Assembly: GCF_902506145.1 (NCBI RefSeq)
Contig: NZ_LR733520.1
Span: 2,580 to 66,579, forward strand
Origin: Burkholderia sp. 8Y
GTDB taxonomy: Bacteria > Pseudomonadota > Gammaproteobacteria > Burkholderiales > Burkholderiaceae
DNA: 64,000 bases
Direction: 5' to 3'
The first letter of the stretch is position 1; each line of letters begins with the position of its first letter. Made by a program: the position numbers and the translations under genes. Of this stretch, positions 18,203-27,784 are shown one piece after another. The notes beneath the pieces are model-generated. The model was not told where the DNA came from. It did no database searches and saw only the letters and a list, made by a program, of their open reading frames with translations.

Positions 18203-20072
18203 TCTGTGAATCCTCGATAGGGCAGCCCAATTTGGCTAGCACATCGGCACACCGGGAAACGTCTTTTGCAACCCGCGCGCGTCCACTCGGACCGATATCC
18301 TCCGCAGATTCTAACTGTCGAAGTTGGTGGAACAGGCTGTGGTAGACATGCGTATGTGGCCGTCCGATAACGGCGCTATTGCACCCATCACCACAGCGCG
18401 TAGGTTCAAGGTCGTTGCCTGGGCACAAATTGTCGTCAGCGGTACACCAAGCGTGACCATTGCTCCGTATGGGCGTACTGCGTGCAATCGATGCGACCAT
18501 CGCAGCATGGTTCTTGAACAGGCCAATGTTTTCATCTCGCGAGCGCCAGTCGACAAGACGAGTCCCGTACCCGCCCGAGAGCGGCTCTGACGCGTCAAGC
18601 CAAGTCGAGACGACTGCTTCCTTCAGGTCATCAAGCTCGTCCTCGATTTCGAGATACAGCAGCATCTCTTGAGAGTCGTTAAGTGCATATCCCAACGTCA
18701 TCTCCATCGACCAATGCTTGAAATGAGCCTTCAAGTAACGAAGGTCACCAAACTGGCTGCGAGCGGCATAGTTCGCAAACTTACGCCGGAACTGGTGGGA
18801 GGCTAGGTTCCAGTCGACGCCGCACGCTTTCGCGAATTTCTTAAGGTCGGAGTTGAGCGCATTAAGCGAAAGCGTACGAACTCTGTTTCCTGTGGCCTTG
18901 TTCACGCCGACGAACAGGGCATCGAGGTGGTCTTGTGCTTCGGCGACGCGAATATCGTTAACGTCTGCGGATTGATAGGCGGCTATCTCTCCGCGCAACA
19001 TGTCTTGGTAAGGCGCAGCCCACCGCTCAAGCACGCGCAGCGCTGTGACGGCAGCATCGGGAATCATCCATTCGGTAGCTCCCTCGAATGTTTTTGTGGA
19101 TTCCGACCTCATCCACCAATATTCCAAGCTGTCGTCGTCGGTAGTGGAGTAGCAGCTGTTAGCACGAAGAAAGGCGAGTTCGTGATTGCGGCACCCGCTG
19201 AGACTGGCAATCACCACATAGCAGGCTGCGCGAATGTCGTGGACCTGTTCCACGAACTCTCCATAAGCTCCTTCAAAGCCTAGGTCGCGAAGAGCATCCG
19301 CATTACGCCGTTTATCCGGCTTTGCGCCGACCCTGCGTCGCATTTCGTCGCGTAGGTCCAGCAATGGCGGTGCCTCAACCACAGTTTTCCACGCCGATTG
19401 AAACAACGTCACAAAGATGTCGTCCGGAATCAGCGGAGTTTTGCGGTCTCGCTTGTCTCGTCCGCCTTTTTTGGAGCCAGAAAGGTGGTGAGAAGACGAG
19501 TCTGGCCACGGATGCTCGCGGATAGGGTCGCTTGTGTACTGGCTTAAGTAATGGAGGTCTGTAACGGCTTTGATGCGTTTGTAGAGTGCCGCCGGCGTTA
19601 GCGCTTTTCCGCCAGTTTCCTTGCGGGACCGCATTGCGTGAACATAGTTATTGCAAACGAGCGGTGAGATGTCACCAAGTCGAGTGATGCCTAGGTCTTG
19701 AATATGCCGGATGAAATAGGATATTTCACGAACGTTCCGATTGAGTGACGAAGCGGCGAGACGCCTGCGGTTGCTGCCTCCCTTTCGCATGTAGCGATAA
19801 ATCACCTGCTTCATCAGGTCTCGGTAGGACGGTGGAAACATAAAGAAGTCAATCTTCGTTTCAGATTGACGAGTGTTCGTCGTTGCTCCGGTAAGCCACC
19901 AAATTTCATCGCCGTATCTGCTTAACACACGCCATTTACCGTTCACCTTCCGAACCGATATGACTAGCTTGTCGCGTTCCAACCCTTTGGGCACGAGCCG
20001 AAGGTCGTCGGGTTGTGTTAGCAAGAACGCAGGCGAATCGATTTTCGAGTGGGGCAGTTGTTTGACATTCAC
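18195..20072 (-). CDS. tyrosine recombinase, TnpB-like (625 aa)
   Basis: The largest recombinase of the trio, close in length to TnpB of Tn554 (630). A SAM-like core-binding region (about 95-190) precedes the catalytic domain. Catalytic candidates are Arg in LSGCRNHELAFLR, the HxxR pair in ASHQFRRKFANYAAR, a His/Trp box in KAHFKHWSMEM and the nucleophile Tyr in MTLGYALND. After it comes a cysteine-rich tail with Cys residues in AWCTADDNLCPG and TRCGDGCNSAVIG, likely a small zinc-binding domain. It starts at GTG, overlapping the previous stop as GTGA (20069-20072). DNA strand exchange with the other two recombinases is inferred. Confidence 0.85.
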   Translation of the reverse strand: MNVKQLPHSKIDSPAFLLTQPDDLRLVPKGLERDKLVISVRKVNGKWRVLSRYGDEIWWLTGATTNTRQSETKIDFFMFPPSYRDLMKQVIYRYMRKGGSNRRRLAASSLNRNVREISYFIRHIQDLGITRLGDISPLVCNNYVHAMRSRKETGGKALTPAALYKRIKAVTDLHYLSQYTSDPIREHPWPDSSSHHLSGSKKGGRDKRDRKTPLIPDDIFVTLFQSAWKTVVEAPPLLDLRDEMRRRVGAKPDKRRNADALRDLGFEGAYGEFVEQVHDIRAACYVVIASLSGCRNHELAFLRANSCYSTTDDDSLEYWWMRSESTKTFEGATEWMIPDAAVTALRVLERWAAPYQDMLRGEIAAYQSADVNDIRVAEAQDHLDALFVGVNKATGNRVRTLSLNALNSDLKKFAKACGVDWNLASHQFRRKFANYAARSQFGDLRYLKAHFKHWSMEMTLGYALNDSQEMLLYLEIEDELDDLKEAVVSTWLDASEPLSGGYGTRLVDWRSRDENIGLFKNHAAMVASIARSTPIRSNGHAWCTADDNLCPGNDLEPTRCGDGCNSAVIGRPHTHVYHSLFHQLRQLESAEDIGPSGRARVAKDVSRCADVLAKLGCPIEDSQNG

Positions 20073-21763
20073 GCCGAAAGCTCCTCGACTTCACGAATGA
20101 TGGCTTCGCTGCGCCAGAAGGGATGCGGGTCCTGTCGTGCACGCTCGCGCTCTCGGTCCACATCGATTCGTTTAAAAACGCCTCTTTTCAGCCCCGCCTG
20201 TATAACGTCTCGGTCAATGAGTCGAACGATATGTGCGAACTGCTTTCGCCATCGCCGAGGGTCCATGCGTGCTCTCTCAGACAAAATGCGCCAATAAAAG
20301 CTGAATAAGCGATAGAGGTCGTCTCCCGTCACGACATAGTTGCGGCAGCGAAGGCAGTCGAGGAAGTTCGTGCAAATGACATTGTCTCTTTTCGGCGCAT
20401 ACTCGCCGTTGAAGACATCACTGCAGCGACCAACCGGCGTCCTTTCTGTTGCGCCCAAGGTGTTTGTGAGGAGCTCGTTGGTCAAAGCAAGTCCGAGGAA
20501 CTTCCAATTTTTCTGGGAGTCCTCGCCCGGGCGCAGGTAGCTAATGGCCGCGACCGGCACCGAGTTACCGGCGGCGGCGGCCGTCGAGGCTACATCACCC
20601 TCAAGCAGCTCGTACACGCGATTGACGAAGGTTTTTCGGAGTCGGCTTACAGTAATATTCAGAGGTTTCCCGTTTTCATCCTTCAGGTCGTAACGCCGAA
20701 CCAAGGTTTTAATCGCGAGGGCGAGCGTACCATCCGTCAGCGCCACAATCTCATTGGCTATGCGCTTCACCCGCCCGGTCGTTTTTGCCCGATAGAGCCA
20801 TACACGATTTTTCAAGTGCCTGGGCGCTTTTTTTCTGAGATTCTCCGACAAGGCGACAACGCGCCGAATTAACTGGGCGACGGTTGGTCGTAGAGTGGGC
20901 ATTGCTTCCGACTCTTTCGATTCAGCGTGCGTGTCACGAAGCGCCACTTTGCTTATCCTGCGACCGCGCCGCTTAAAGAGCACAAGAAATGTCCTGTCCA
21001 GCTTGGGATGGGGCCGTAGACAATCGGGCGGCATCTCAAGAAGAGGTGTAGTGTTCCTGCCGGTGTGGAGTGCAACCACGAGCAGCGCACATCCGACCAA
21101 ATATCCAGTGAGTTCCACGCCTTCGGAAAATAGCGGCGCCACAGCGTTTCGCACCGCGAGAGTGAACGCTTTTCGCTGAGCCCGCGAGAGAGGCTTTGCG
21201 CCCTTCGACTGACGCCAAACTCCAGGAAAGGGATTATCCGGAAACGTCGAATTGTCGCCATCGCGAACTTCTAGAACGAGCCCTCGTGAGCACAATGCTT
21301 TTAGAAGCGTTTTGGTGCAGCCGTACCGTGCTTTAGAGGTAACTAACGATGTGCCATCGCTCCTGAGAAAGGCGAGATACCCATCAATTATCTCGCGGTT
21401 GATGTCCGCCAGTGTGAGGTCACGACGAAGCGACGAACTTAAAAGAACCAAGTAGTCAAGGAAAAAAGCCGCTCCTAACTTACAGCAGGACACTACAGTG
21501 AGCGCAGCCAAATCACCGTCCTGCTTGGCGAAGAACCTCTCTATCTGACGCTGACAAGCATAGGTTATCGCGTCCAATCCGACGCCGTACCATTTCGAGA
21601 AGTCGAAAGTTCGCCAGCGTCCGACTTCCGGTGGGAAAGTGATAATGGTGTTTTGGGGAGGGAGAATATTGGGCGAAACAACAGGTTTCCCCTCGATGAT
21701 TTGATGTTCGATGGTCGGAATAGACAGGTCCGACTTCACGAAGACTTTTCGCTTGCTACTCAC
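20069..21763 (-). CDS. tyrosine recombinase-like protein (564 aa), middle gene of the trio
   Basis: A 564-residue member of the phage-integrase superfamily, more divergent than its neighbours. The Arg I region is ALHTGRNTTPLLEMP, the box II equivalent is TVSRLRKTFVNR (Ser in place of the usual His of HxxR), and a possible nucleophile Tyr is in VAAISYLRPGED. A cysteine-containing segment (ICTNFLDCLRCRNYV) near residue 480 may bind zinc. The start is GTG, overlapping the upstream stop as GTGA (21760-21763), and its own stop overlaps the next gene the same way. The altered box II suggests modified or structural function, but activity cannot be judged from sequence. Confidence 0.78.
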   Translation of the reverse strand: MSSKRKVFVKSDLSIPTIEHQIIEGKPVVSPNILPPQNTIITFPPEVGRWRTFDFSKWYGVGLDAITYACQRQIERFFAKQDGDLAALTVVSCCKLGAAFFLDYLVLLSSSLRRDLTLADINREIIDGYLAFLRSDGTSLVTSKARYGCTKTLLKALCSRGLVLEVRDGDNSTFPDNPFPGVWRQSKGAKPLSRAQRKAFTLAVRNAVAPLFSEGVELTGYLVGCALLVVALHTGRNTTPLLEMPPDCLRPHPKLDRTFLVLFKRRGRRISKVALRDTHAESKESEAMPTLRPTVAQLIRRVVALSENLRKKAPRHLKNRVWLYRAKTTGRVKRIANEIVALTDGTLALAIKTLVRRYDLKDENGKPLNITVSRLRKTFVNRVYELLEGDVASTAAAAGNSVPVAAISYLRPGEDSQKNWKFLGLALTNELLTNTLGATERTPVGRCSDVFNGEYAPKRDNVICTNFLDCLRCRNYVVTGDDLYRLFSFYWRILSERARMDPRRWRKQFAHIVRLIDRDVIQAGLKRGVFKRIDVDRERERARQDPHPFWRSEAIIREVEELSA

Positions 21764-22914
21764 GGTTTGACGTCTCCAATGTCGTTAATCTCGTCGTCAT
21801 AGGCAAGCACAGCTTCGTCAGCCATCTCGTTAATGATGTGAAGATAGACCATGGTGGAGCGCAGCGACGCGTGGCCCAACTGCTTCTGAAGGAAGACGAG
21901 TGGCTCAACCGTATTGCGCTTTCGGTTTCGAGATAAGACAGCCAGTGTGTGAGTCGCGTAGGTATGCCGGAGCATGTGAGGATGAGTCCTAAGGCCGATG
22001 CTTCGCCCCAATGCTCTGACCATCGCTTCGATTCCCTTCCCGTCCTGCGACCATGGCTCGCCATCCTGATTCAGGAACAGCTGGGTCGGTTCGATTGAAG
22101 CCAAGGATGCACGGGCACCACGATGCAGCACGACGTAGCGATGAAGATTCTTCATGAGCCTTCGGCTCATGTAGATGTCCCTGGGTCGTGACCCCTTCGT
22201 CTGCATGCCGCTGCCATCGGAAGGGTCAAGGCTGACGCGGACGTTTCTTGAATGAATTCCGACCTTGTCAGGGTCATAGACGTAAGAAACTGGGAAGGTG
22301 GCCAGCTCTTCACGTCGTAGACCTGTCCTCAATGCCATTCTGATAATGACATGATGGTGTTCGTTGACGGCCGCCGCCAGCAACCGGTCCGCCTCGTCCG
22401 AAGTGAGAAACTTCGGCAGATTGGGGTGCTTTCGGGGCATTACAGAGCGGACTTCCTGCCCCCTGCGGGTGTTGCTCACATGCGCGAAAAAGCCTGTGTC
22501 CGCAGGCGCATGACGCAGCTCATACGAATATGGAAGGATGGGCACCCATTCACGTCGAACTGCGAATTCGTAAAATTCGCAAATATAAACTAGCCGTTGC
22601 CGTACGGTATTGCGCGCTAGGTTTGCGACGTTGGTACAGTAATCACGGTAGCCAGCTACCAAGTTCTTGTCCTCGCCGCGCATCACGTCTCTCCAGTCGA
22701 GTTCGTGGGCTTCGAGAAAGCCGAAGTAATCGTACAAGGCTCGGCCAATCGCCTCCCACGACTTTGCTGAACCGATTTGACCTCTGAGGAGATAGAAGCG
22801 AAGGAACTCATTTGCTTCCACGCAGCTTTCCATGCTTTCCCAGAGAAGAATTGGGAACCCCGGACGCGGTAGCCCGCCAAGGATGTAGTCGCTCGTTGCG
22901 GGCACGAGAAACAC
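21760..22914 (-). CDS. site-specific tyrosine recombinase/integrase, TnpA-like (384 aa)
   Basis: The most canonical recombinase of the element. An N-terminal SAM-like domain (about 25-120) precedes a catalytic domain with all the classic residues: Arg in MALRTGLRREELATF, HxLRH in THPHMLRHTYATH, LGH in KQLGHASLRST and the nucleophile in TMVYLHIIN. Length is similar to TnpA of Tn554 (361). It starts at GTG 22914, directly abutting the TAA of the primase-like gene. It is the best candidate for the enzyme that cuts the comM target. Confidence 0.9.
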   Translation of the reverse strand: MFLVPATSDYILGGLPRPGFPILLWESMESCVEANEFLRFYLLRGQIGSAKSWEAIGRALYDYFGFLEAHELDWRDVMRGEDKNLVAGYRDYCTNVANLARNTVRQRLVYICEFYEFAVRREWVPILPYSYELRHAPADTGFFAHVSNTRRGQEVRSVMPRKHPNLPKFLTSDEADRLLAAAVNEHHHVIIRMALRTGLRREELATFPVSYVYDPDKVGIHSRNVRVSLDPSDGSGMQTKGSRPRDIYMSRRLMKNLHRYVVLHRGARASLASIEPTQLFLNQDGEPWSQDGKGIEAMVRALGRSIGLRTHPHMLRHTYATHTLAVLSRNRKRNTVEPLVFLQKQLGHASLRSTMVYLHIINEMADEAVLAYDDEINDIGDVKP

Positions 22915-23220
22915 TTAGATTCCTCGCTCTCGTAGCAAGCGTGCAGCTTGCAGAAAGGTCAATGCCCGGAGATGCATTGCCAGGTCGATGGCCCCGGCAC
23001 CTCCTGTTTCGTCGCGTGTATCAAAGAATCGGGAGTCGGTGCAAAGAAGCTCGAAGTGGCGCTCACCGACGATGAGATGCCATCGAGAAGACTTGGGGCT
23101 TTTCGTCGGAACAAAAGCGGAATCTTTTTTAACGTGGTCGGCAAGTAACGGAAGCAGCGCGCTGGCGTCAAGGTGGCGCCACCTAGCCAGTTCGGAGTTA
23201 TCCACAGCCCGTCTCGTCAT
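22915..23220 (-). CDS. small primase-like (CHC2/TraC-type N-terminal) protein
   Basis: A 101-residue protein, first gene of the element's operon. ATG 23220 has a GGGGAGGG ribosome site; the frame is open to 23301, but that extension is a hydrophobic translation of the element's end and is rejected. The body reads ALLPLLADHVKKDSAFVP, a HLIVGERHFELLC strand pair, FFDTRDETGGAGAIDLAMHL and a C-terminal AARLLRERG. The GGxGAIDL-x-MHL block recalls the zinc-finger/N-terminal part of TraC- and DUF3991-type primases, but zinc cysteines and a TOPRIM domain are missing. It may be a cut-down cargo gene or a DNA-binding accessory. Family assignment is tentative. Confidence 0.55.
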   Translation of the reverse strand: MTRRAVDNSELARWRHLDASALLPLLADHVKKDSAFVPTKSPKSSRWHLIVGERHFELLCTDSRFFDTRDETGGAGAIDLAMHLRALTFLQAARLLRERGI

Positions 23221-23309
23221 GTAAACCCTCCCCGGACCCCACCCGCTGCTCGTCTCTACGAGACTAATACAAAACAGAAAAACAAGTAACAGAAACCACA
23301 CCCCATAAC

Positions 23310-23552
23310 GAAGCGGCCCGACTCCTTCGGCAAGTCGGCGGGCGCGAGATTAACGGTAATGCGGCTGACGGGAAAGTCGAAGCCGCAGTTCTGCAACGCG
23401 GCGCGCACGCGCTCGCGGCTTTCGCGGACTTCGAGATCGGGCAGACCGACGATGGAGAACGACGGCAGCCCGTTGGCAAGATGCACTTCGACGACAACTT
23501 CCGGCGCGCGCCCAGGCGCGGGCGCGCGGCTGCGTACCACGGCAAGCGACAT
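23310..23552 (-). pseudogene. comM: comM, N-terminal part (interrupted)
   Basis: The first 81 codons of comM: start [11 protein letters not shown], then [31 protein letters not shown] and [12 protein letters not shown], the conserved N-terminal ComM/YifB domain. Translation would run 17 residues into the mobile element and stop near 23256. The remainder of the gene lies at 16426-17730. With both fragments otherwise intact, exact excision would restore the full reading frame. Confidence 0.93.
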
Positions 23553-23649
23553 GTTTTCACCTGAAACGGCGCGCGCCGGAAAACGGCTGCGCCGGCAATA
23601 AGACTAGGACTTCACGGCTCGCCGGCCGGGTACCAGAAGGAAAGCGCGC

Positions 23650-23910
23650 TCAGTCTTGCGCGGCGCCCGTGCTCGTGAGCCGCTGCTCCAGTTGCGCGAC
23701 ACGCTTTTCCAGTTCTTCAAGCCGCGCGCGCGTGCGTACCAGCACTTGCGTCTGGGTATCGAATTCTTCGCGCGTGACGAGATCGAGCTTCGAGAAGCCC
23801 TGAGAAAGCATCGCCTTCATGTTTCTTTCGACGTCCTTCGCGGGCGAGTTCTTGAAGAGTTCGCTCATCTTCTGCTGCAGGTCGTTGAAAACGTCGTTGG
23901 GCTGTTTCAT
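23650..23910 (-). CDS. ubiK: UbiK-like accessory factor (BMFP domain)
   Basis: An 86-residue protein of the BMFP/YqiC family. In gamma- and betaproteobacteria UbiK (YqiC) assists aerobic ubiquinone synthesis with UbiJ. It consists of an N-terminal amphipathic helix (DVFNDLQQKMSELFKNSP) and a C-terminal coiled coil (ARLEELEKRVAQLEQRL) that drives trimer formation. ATG 23910 is preceded by AAGGGAGA; the in-frame extension to 23970 is not needed. The place between comM and divergent glnK is the usual order in Burkholderiaceae. Confidence 0.85.
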   Translation of the reverse strand: MKQPNDVFNDLQQKMSELFKNSPAKDVERNMKAMLSQGFSKLDLVTREEFDTQTQVLVRTRARLEELEKRVAQLEQRLTSTGAAQD

Positions 23911-24648
<738 letters not shown>

Positions 24649-24678
24649 GAAAAATCGGCGATAAGAGGAACCAGCAGA

Positions 24679-26148
24679 ATGCGCAACTTTTTGATGTCAT
24701 TGATGGTGGCGGGCGCGCTGATCGGCGCGAATGTCGGCACCGCACTCGCAGAGGACGCGTCCGCACCGGCCGCCGCCTCGGCACCCGCGTCCGACGCCGC
24801 TTCGACGGCAAGCGCACCCGCCAGCGCGAACACGGCGATGGCGTCGTCGGCGCAAGCCGCCGCTGCGGCATCCGGCGCATCGGAGGCTGCGCCCGCCGCG
24901 CCGACCGAGCCGTTCTCCGTCGATTCGTCCAAGATCAGTTCCGGCGACACCGCGTGGATGCTGACGTCCACGGCGCTCGTCCTGTTCATGACGATTCCCG
25001 GCCTCGCGCTCTTCTACGCGGGCATGGTGCGCAAGAAGAACGTGCTCGCGACCGCCATGCAGAGCTTCGCGATCTGCTGTCTCGTGACGATCCTCTGGAC
25101 GGTGGTCGGCTACAGCATCTCGTTCACGCCGGGCGGGTCGTTCATCGGCGGCTTCTCGCGCGTGTTCCTGCACGGCATGGCCTACATCAAGGGCGACAAG
25201 GCGACGACGCTCACCGTCAGCCATCTCGCCTCGACCATTCCGGAGTCGGTCTACTTCGCGTTCCAGCTGACGTTCGCGATCATCACGCCGGCGCTCATCA
25301 CCGGCGCGTTCGCCGACCGCATGAAGTTCTCCGCGATGCTCGTCTTCATGGCGTTGTGGTCGCTAATCGTCTATTCGCCGATCGCGCACATGGTCTGGGA
25401 ACCGACCGGCTGGCTCGCGACGGCGGGCGTGCTCGATTTCGCGGGCGGGACGGTGGTGCACATCAACGCGGGTATCGCGGGTCTCATGTGCTGTCTCGTG
25501 CTCGGCAAGCGCGTCGGCTACGGCCGCGAAGTGATGGCACCGCACAATCTCGTGCTCTCGCTGATCGGCGCGTCGATGCTGTGGGTCGGCTGGTTCGGTT
25601 TCAACGCGGGCTCGGCGGTCGCGGCTGACGGCCGTGCGGGCTTCGCGATGCTCACGACGCAGATCGCCACGGCATTCGCCGCTTTCGGCTGGATGTTCGC
25701 GGAATGGATCACGAAGGGCAAGCCGTCGGTGCTCGGCATCATTTCGGGCGCGGTGGCGGGGCTCGTCGCGGTGACGCCGGCTTCGGGCTTCGTCGGCGTG
25801 ACGGGCGCCATCGTGATCGGCATCGTCGCGGGCGTGGTCTGCTTCTGGTCGGCGACGTGGCTCAAGCACAAGTTCAACTACGACGACTCGCTCGACGCGT
25901 TCGGCGTTCACGGCGTGGGCGGGATCATCGGCGCGTTGCTGACGGGCGTGTTCGCGGTGAAGGACATCGGCGGCTTCGACGGCAGCGTGCTCGTTCAGGC
26001 GAAGGGCGTGCTCGTCACGCTGGTCTACTCGGGCGTCGTGAGCTTTGTCCTGCTGAAGATCATCGACATGACCATGGGCTTGCGCGTCACCGAAGAACAG
26101 GAACGCGAAGGTCTGGATGTGACGCTGCACGGCGAACACGTCGAATGA
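24679..26148 (+). CDS. amtB: ammonium transporter AmtB
   Basis: A 489-residue ammonium channel of the inner membrane. A signal peptide (to about residue 25, ...GTALAEDAS) and an Ala/Ser-rich spacer of some 50 residues precede the 11-helix Amt core, which begins near SSGDTAWMLTSTALVLFM. Family motifs include PGLALFYAGMVRKKN, the pore histidine in DFAGGTVVHINAGIAGL, WFGFNAGSA and the second histidine in DSLDAFGVHGVGGIIGA. The long low-complexity N-terminal spacer is common in Burkholderia AmtB. It is co-transcribed with glnK, and a strong terminator follows. Confidence 0.96.
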   Translation: MRNFLMSLMVAGALIGANVGTALAEDASAPAAASAPASDAASTASAPASANTAMASSAQAAAAASGASEAAPAAPTEPFSVDSSKISSGDTAWMLTSTALVLFMTIPGLALFYAGMVRKKNVLATAMQSFAICCLVTILWTVVGYSISFTPGGSFIGGFSRVFLHGMAYIKGDKATTLTVSHLASTIPESVYFAFQLTFAIITPALITGAFADRMKFSAMLVFMALWSLIVYSPIAHMVWEPTGWLATAGVLDFAGGTVVHINAGIAGLMCCLVLGKRVGYGREVMAPHNLVLSLIGASMLWVGWFGFNAGSAVAADGRAGFAMLTTQIATAFAAFGWMFAEWITKGKPSVLGIISGAVAGLVAVTPASGFVGVTGAIVIGIVAGVVCFWSATWLKHKFNYDDSLDAFGVHGVGGIIGALLTGVFAVKDIGGFDGSVLVQAKGVLVTLVYSGVVSFVLLKIIDMTMGLRVTEEQEREGLDVTLHGEHVE

Positions 26149-26220
26149 CACATTTGCCGCAGCCTGCGCGTTTTCAATTACGCGCGCGCTGTGGCAACCA
26201 GAACGAGCGCAGCGACTTGG

Positions 26221-26245
26221 CCCGCCTTCATGGCGGGTTTTTTTT
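26221..26245 (+). terminator. rho-independent terminator after amtB
   Basis: Stem CCCGCC / GGCGGG with loop TTCAT and eight T residues. It ends the glnK-amtB message. The following 200 bases to gshA show only a possible TACAAT -10 at 26374-26379. Confidence 0.92.
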
Positions 26246-26444
26246 GCCTGAATGAGCAATTAAAAACCGCGCGTCCGGGTTTCGTCCATTGGAACTCGCG
26301 GCGCGTTGCCTGACCTGGCGCAGGAGACCTTGGTAATTGGCGGCCCATCCCCAATTAGGCAAAACAATTGCTCTACAATCTTTCGTCTCCTATCGGCCGG
26401 GAAGTATCGCTCCGGTCCCGTGCAAAGCTGTCCGCGAGAAATCA

Positions 26445-27734
26445 ATGGTTCCGCACTTAGTTACGGCGTTGAGTGGCCCTCTGCTCGATCTCGAACGGAA
26501 AATCCTCGAGGCCACGCCAGCCATCGAGCGGTGGTTCCGTCTCGAGTGGCAGGAGCACACGCCGCCGTTTTACTGTTCCGTCGATCTGCGTAACGCGGGG
26601 TTCAAGCTCGCGCCCGTCGACACCAATCTGTTTCCCGGCGGCTTCAATAATCTGCCGCAGGAAGTGCTGCCGCTCGCCGTGCAGGCGGCGATGGCGTCCA
26701 TCGAGAAAATCTGTCCCGATGCGAAGAATCTGCTCGTGATTCCCGAGCGCCATACGCGCAACGCGTTCTATCTGGAAAACGTCGCGCGGCTCGCCGCCAT
26801 CATGCGGCAGGCGGGGCTGAACGTGCGCTTCGGCACGCTCGATGAAAACATCCACGGCCCGGTGACGATTCCGCTCGCCGATGGCCAGAAGATCGTGCTC
26901 GAGCCGCTTGAACGCACGCCGCGCAGGCTGGGGCTGAAGAACTTCGATCCTTGCTCGATTCTGCTCAACAACGACCTGTCGGCGGGCATTCCGCCGGTCC
27001 TCGAAAATCTGCACGAGCAGTATTTGCTGCCGCCGCTGCACGCGGGCTGGGCCGTGCGCCGCAAATCGACGCACTTCGCCTGCTATGACGACGTGGCGAA
27101 GAAGTTCGCCAAGATGGTCGAGATCGATCCGTGGATGGTGAACCCGTACTTCGCGCACGTGGAAGGCGTGGACTACGAGGCGCGCACGGGCGAAGAGGCG
27201 CTCGCGGACGCCATCGACGGCGTCATCAAGAAGATCGCGAAGAAGTATCGCGAATACGGCATCAGCGAGAAGCCGTATGTGGTCATCAAGGCGGATGCCG
27301 GCACCTACGGCAAGGGCGTGATGACCGTGCACGACGCGAGCGAAGTCGCGGCGCTCACGAAGCGCGAGCGGGCGAAGATGAACGACGCGAAGGACGGCCT
27401 GCAAGTCCACGACGTGATCGTGCAGGAAGGCGTGCATACCTTCGAACGCGTGGAGAACGCGGTGGCGGAGCCGGTCGTGTACATGATCGACCGGTATGTG
27501 GTCGGCGGTTTTTATCGCGTGCACGATTCCCGGGAGCGCGACCAGAACCTGAACGCGCCGGGCATGCACTTCGTGCCGCTCGGCTTCGAGCACACGGCGC
27601 TGCCGGACGCGCACGCGAAGCCGGGCGCCGCGCCGCCGAACCGCTTCTACATGTACGGCGTGGTCGCGCGGCTGGGGCTGCTCGCGGCGTCGGTGGAACT
27701 CGAAAAGACCGATCCCGAAGCCATTCAGGTGTAA
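26445..27734 (+). CDS. gshA: glutamate-cysteine ligase (betaproteobacterial GshA type)
   Basis: Catalyses ATP-dependent joining of glutamate and cysteine, the first step of glutathione synthesis. It has 429 residues and belongs to the distinct glutamate-cysteine ligase type found in beta- and some alphaproteobacteria rather than the E. coli type. Recognisable segments are [29 protein letters not shown], the ATP-grasp-like [17 protein letters not shown] and [18 protein letters not shown] 26445 gives the family-length product; the frame is open 36 codons upstream without family similarity. gshB follows 50 bases later. Confidence 0.93.
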   Translation: MVPHLVTALSGPLLDLERKILEATPAIERWFRLEWQEHTPPFYCSVDLRNAGFKLAPVDTNLFPGGFNNLPQEVLPLAVQAAMASIEKICPDAKNLLVIPERHTRNAFYLENVARLAAIMRQAGLNVRFGTLDENIHGPVTIPLADGQKIVLEPLERTPRRLGLKNFDPCSILLNNDLSAGIPPVLENLHEQYLLPPLHAGWAVRRKSTHFACYDDVAKKFAKMVEIDPWMVNPYFAHVEGVDYEARTGEEALADAIDGVIKKIAKKYREYGISEKPYVVIKADAGTYGKGVMTVHDASEVAALTKRERAKMNDAKDGLQVHDVIVQEGVHTFERVENAVAEPVVYMIDRYVVGGFYRVHDSRERDQNLNAPGMHFVPLGFEHTALPDAHAKPGAAPPNRFYMYGVVARLGLLAASVELEKTDPEAIQV

Positions 27735-27784
27735 GTGCGCGGCTTGCGGTAAGCTCGCAGGCCGCGAGAACCCAAGCGAAGACC

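Larger units (their letters stand above)
17731..23309 (-). mobile_element. recombinase-trio (Tn554/RIT-like) element inserted in comM
   Basis: About 5.58 kb inserted cleanly between two codons of comM, ...SGRF and DLPIAL.... Contents in transcription order (minus strand): a primase-like mini-gene, three different tyrosine recombinases, and a TnpC-like HTH/coiled-coil protein, packed with abutting or 4-8-base overlapping ends. The ends carry imperfect inverted repeats: GGGGTGT at 17740-17746 and its complement at 23298-23304, followed inwards by GTT... and GTTAC. No target duplication is seen. G+C is visibly lower than in the host genes and codon use is more even, both signs of transfer. No antibiotic, metal or defence cargo is recognisable. 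Three recombinases plus TnpC resemble Tn554-type and recombinase-in-trio elements. Exact ends may shift by a few bases. Confidence 0.85.

Noticed and set aside
17731-23309. Tn7/AbaR-type transposon in comM
   Set aside because: No TniA/TnsB-type DDE transposase or TniB ATPase is encoded; all three large proteins are tyrosine recombinase-like, and there is no 5-bp duplication.
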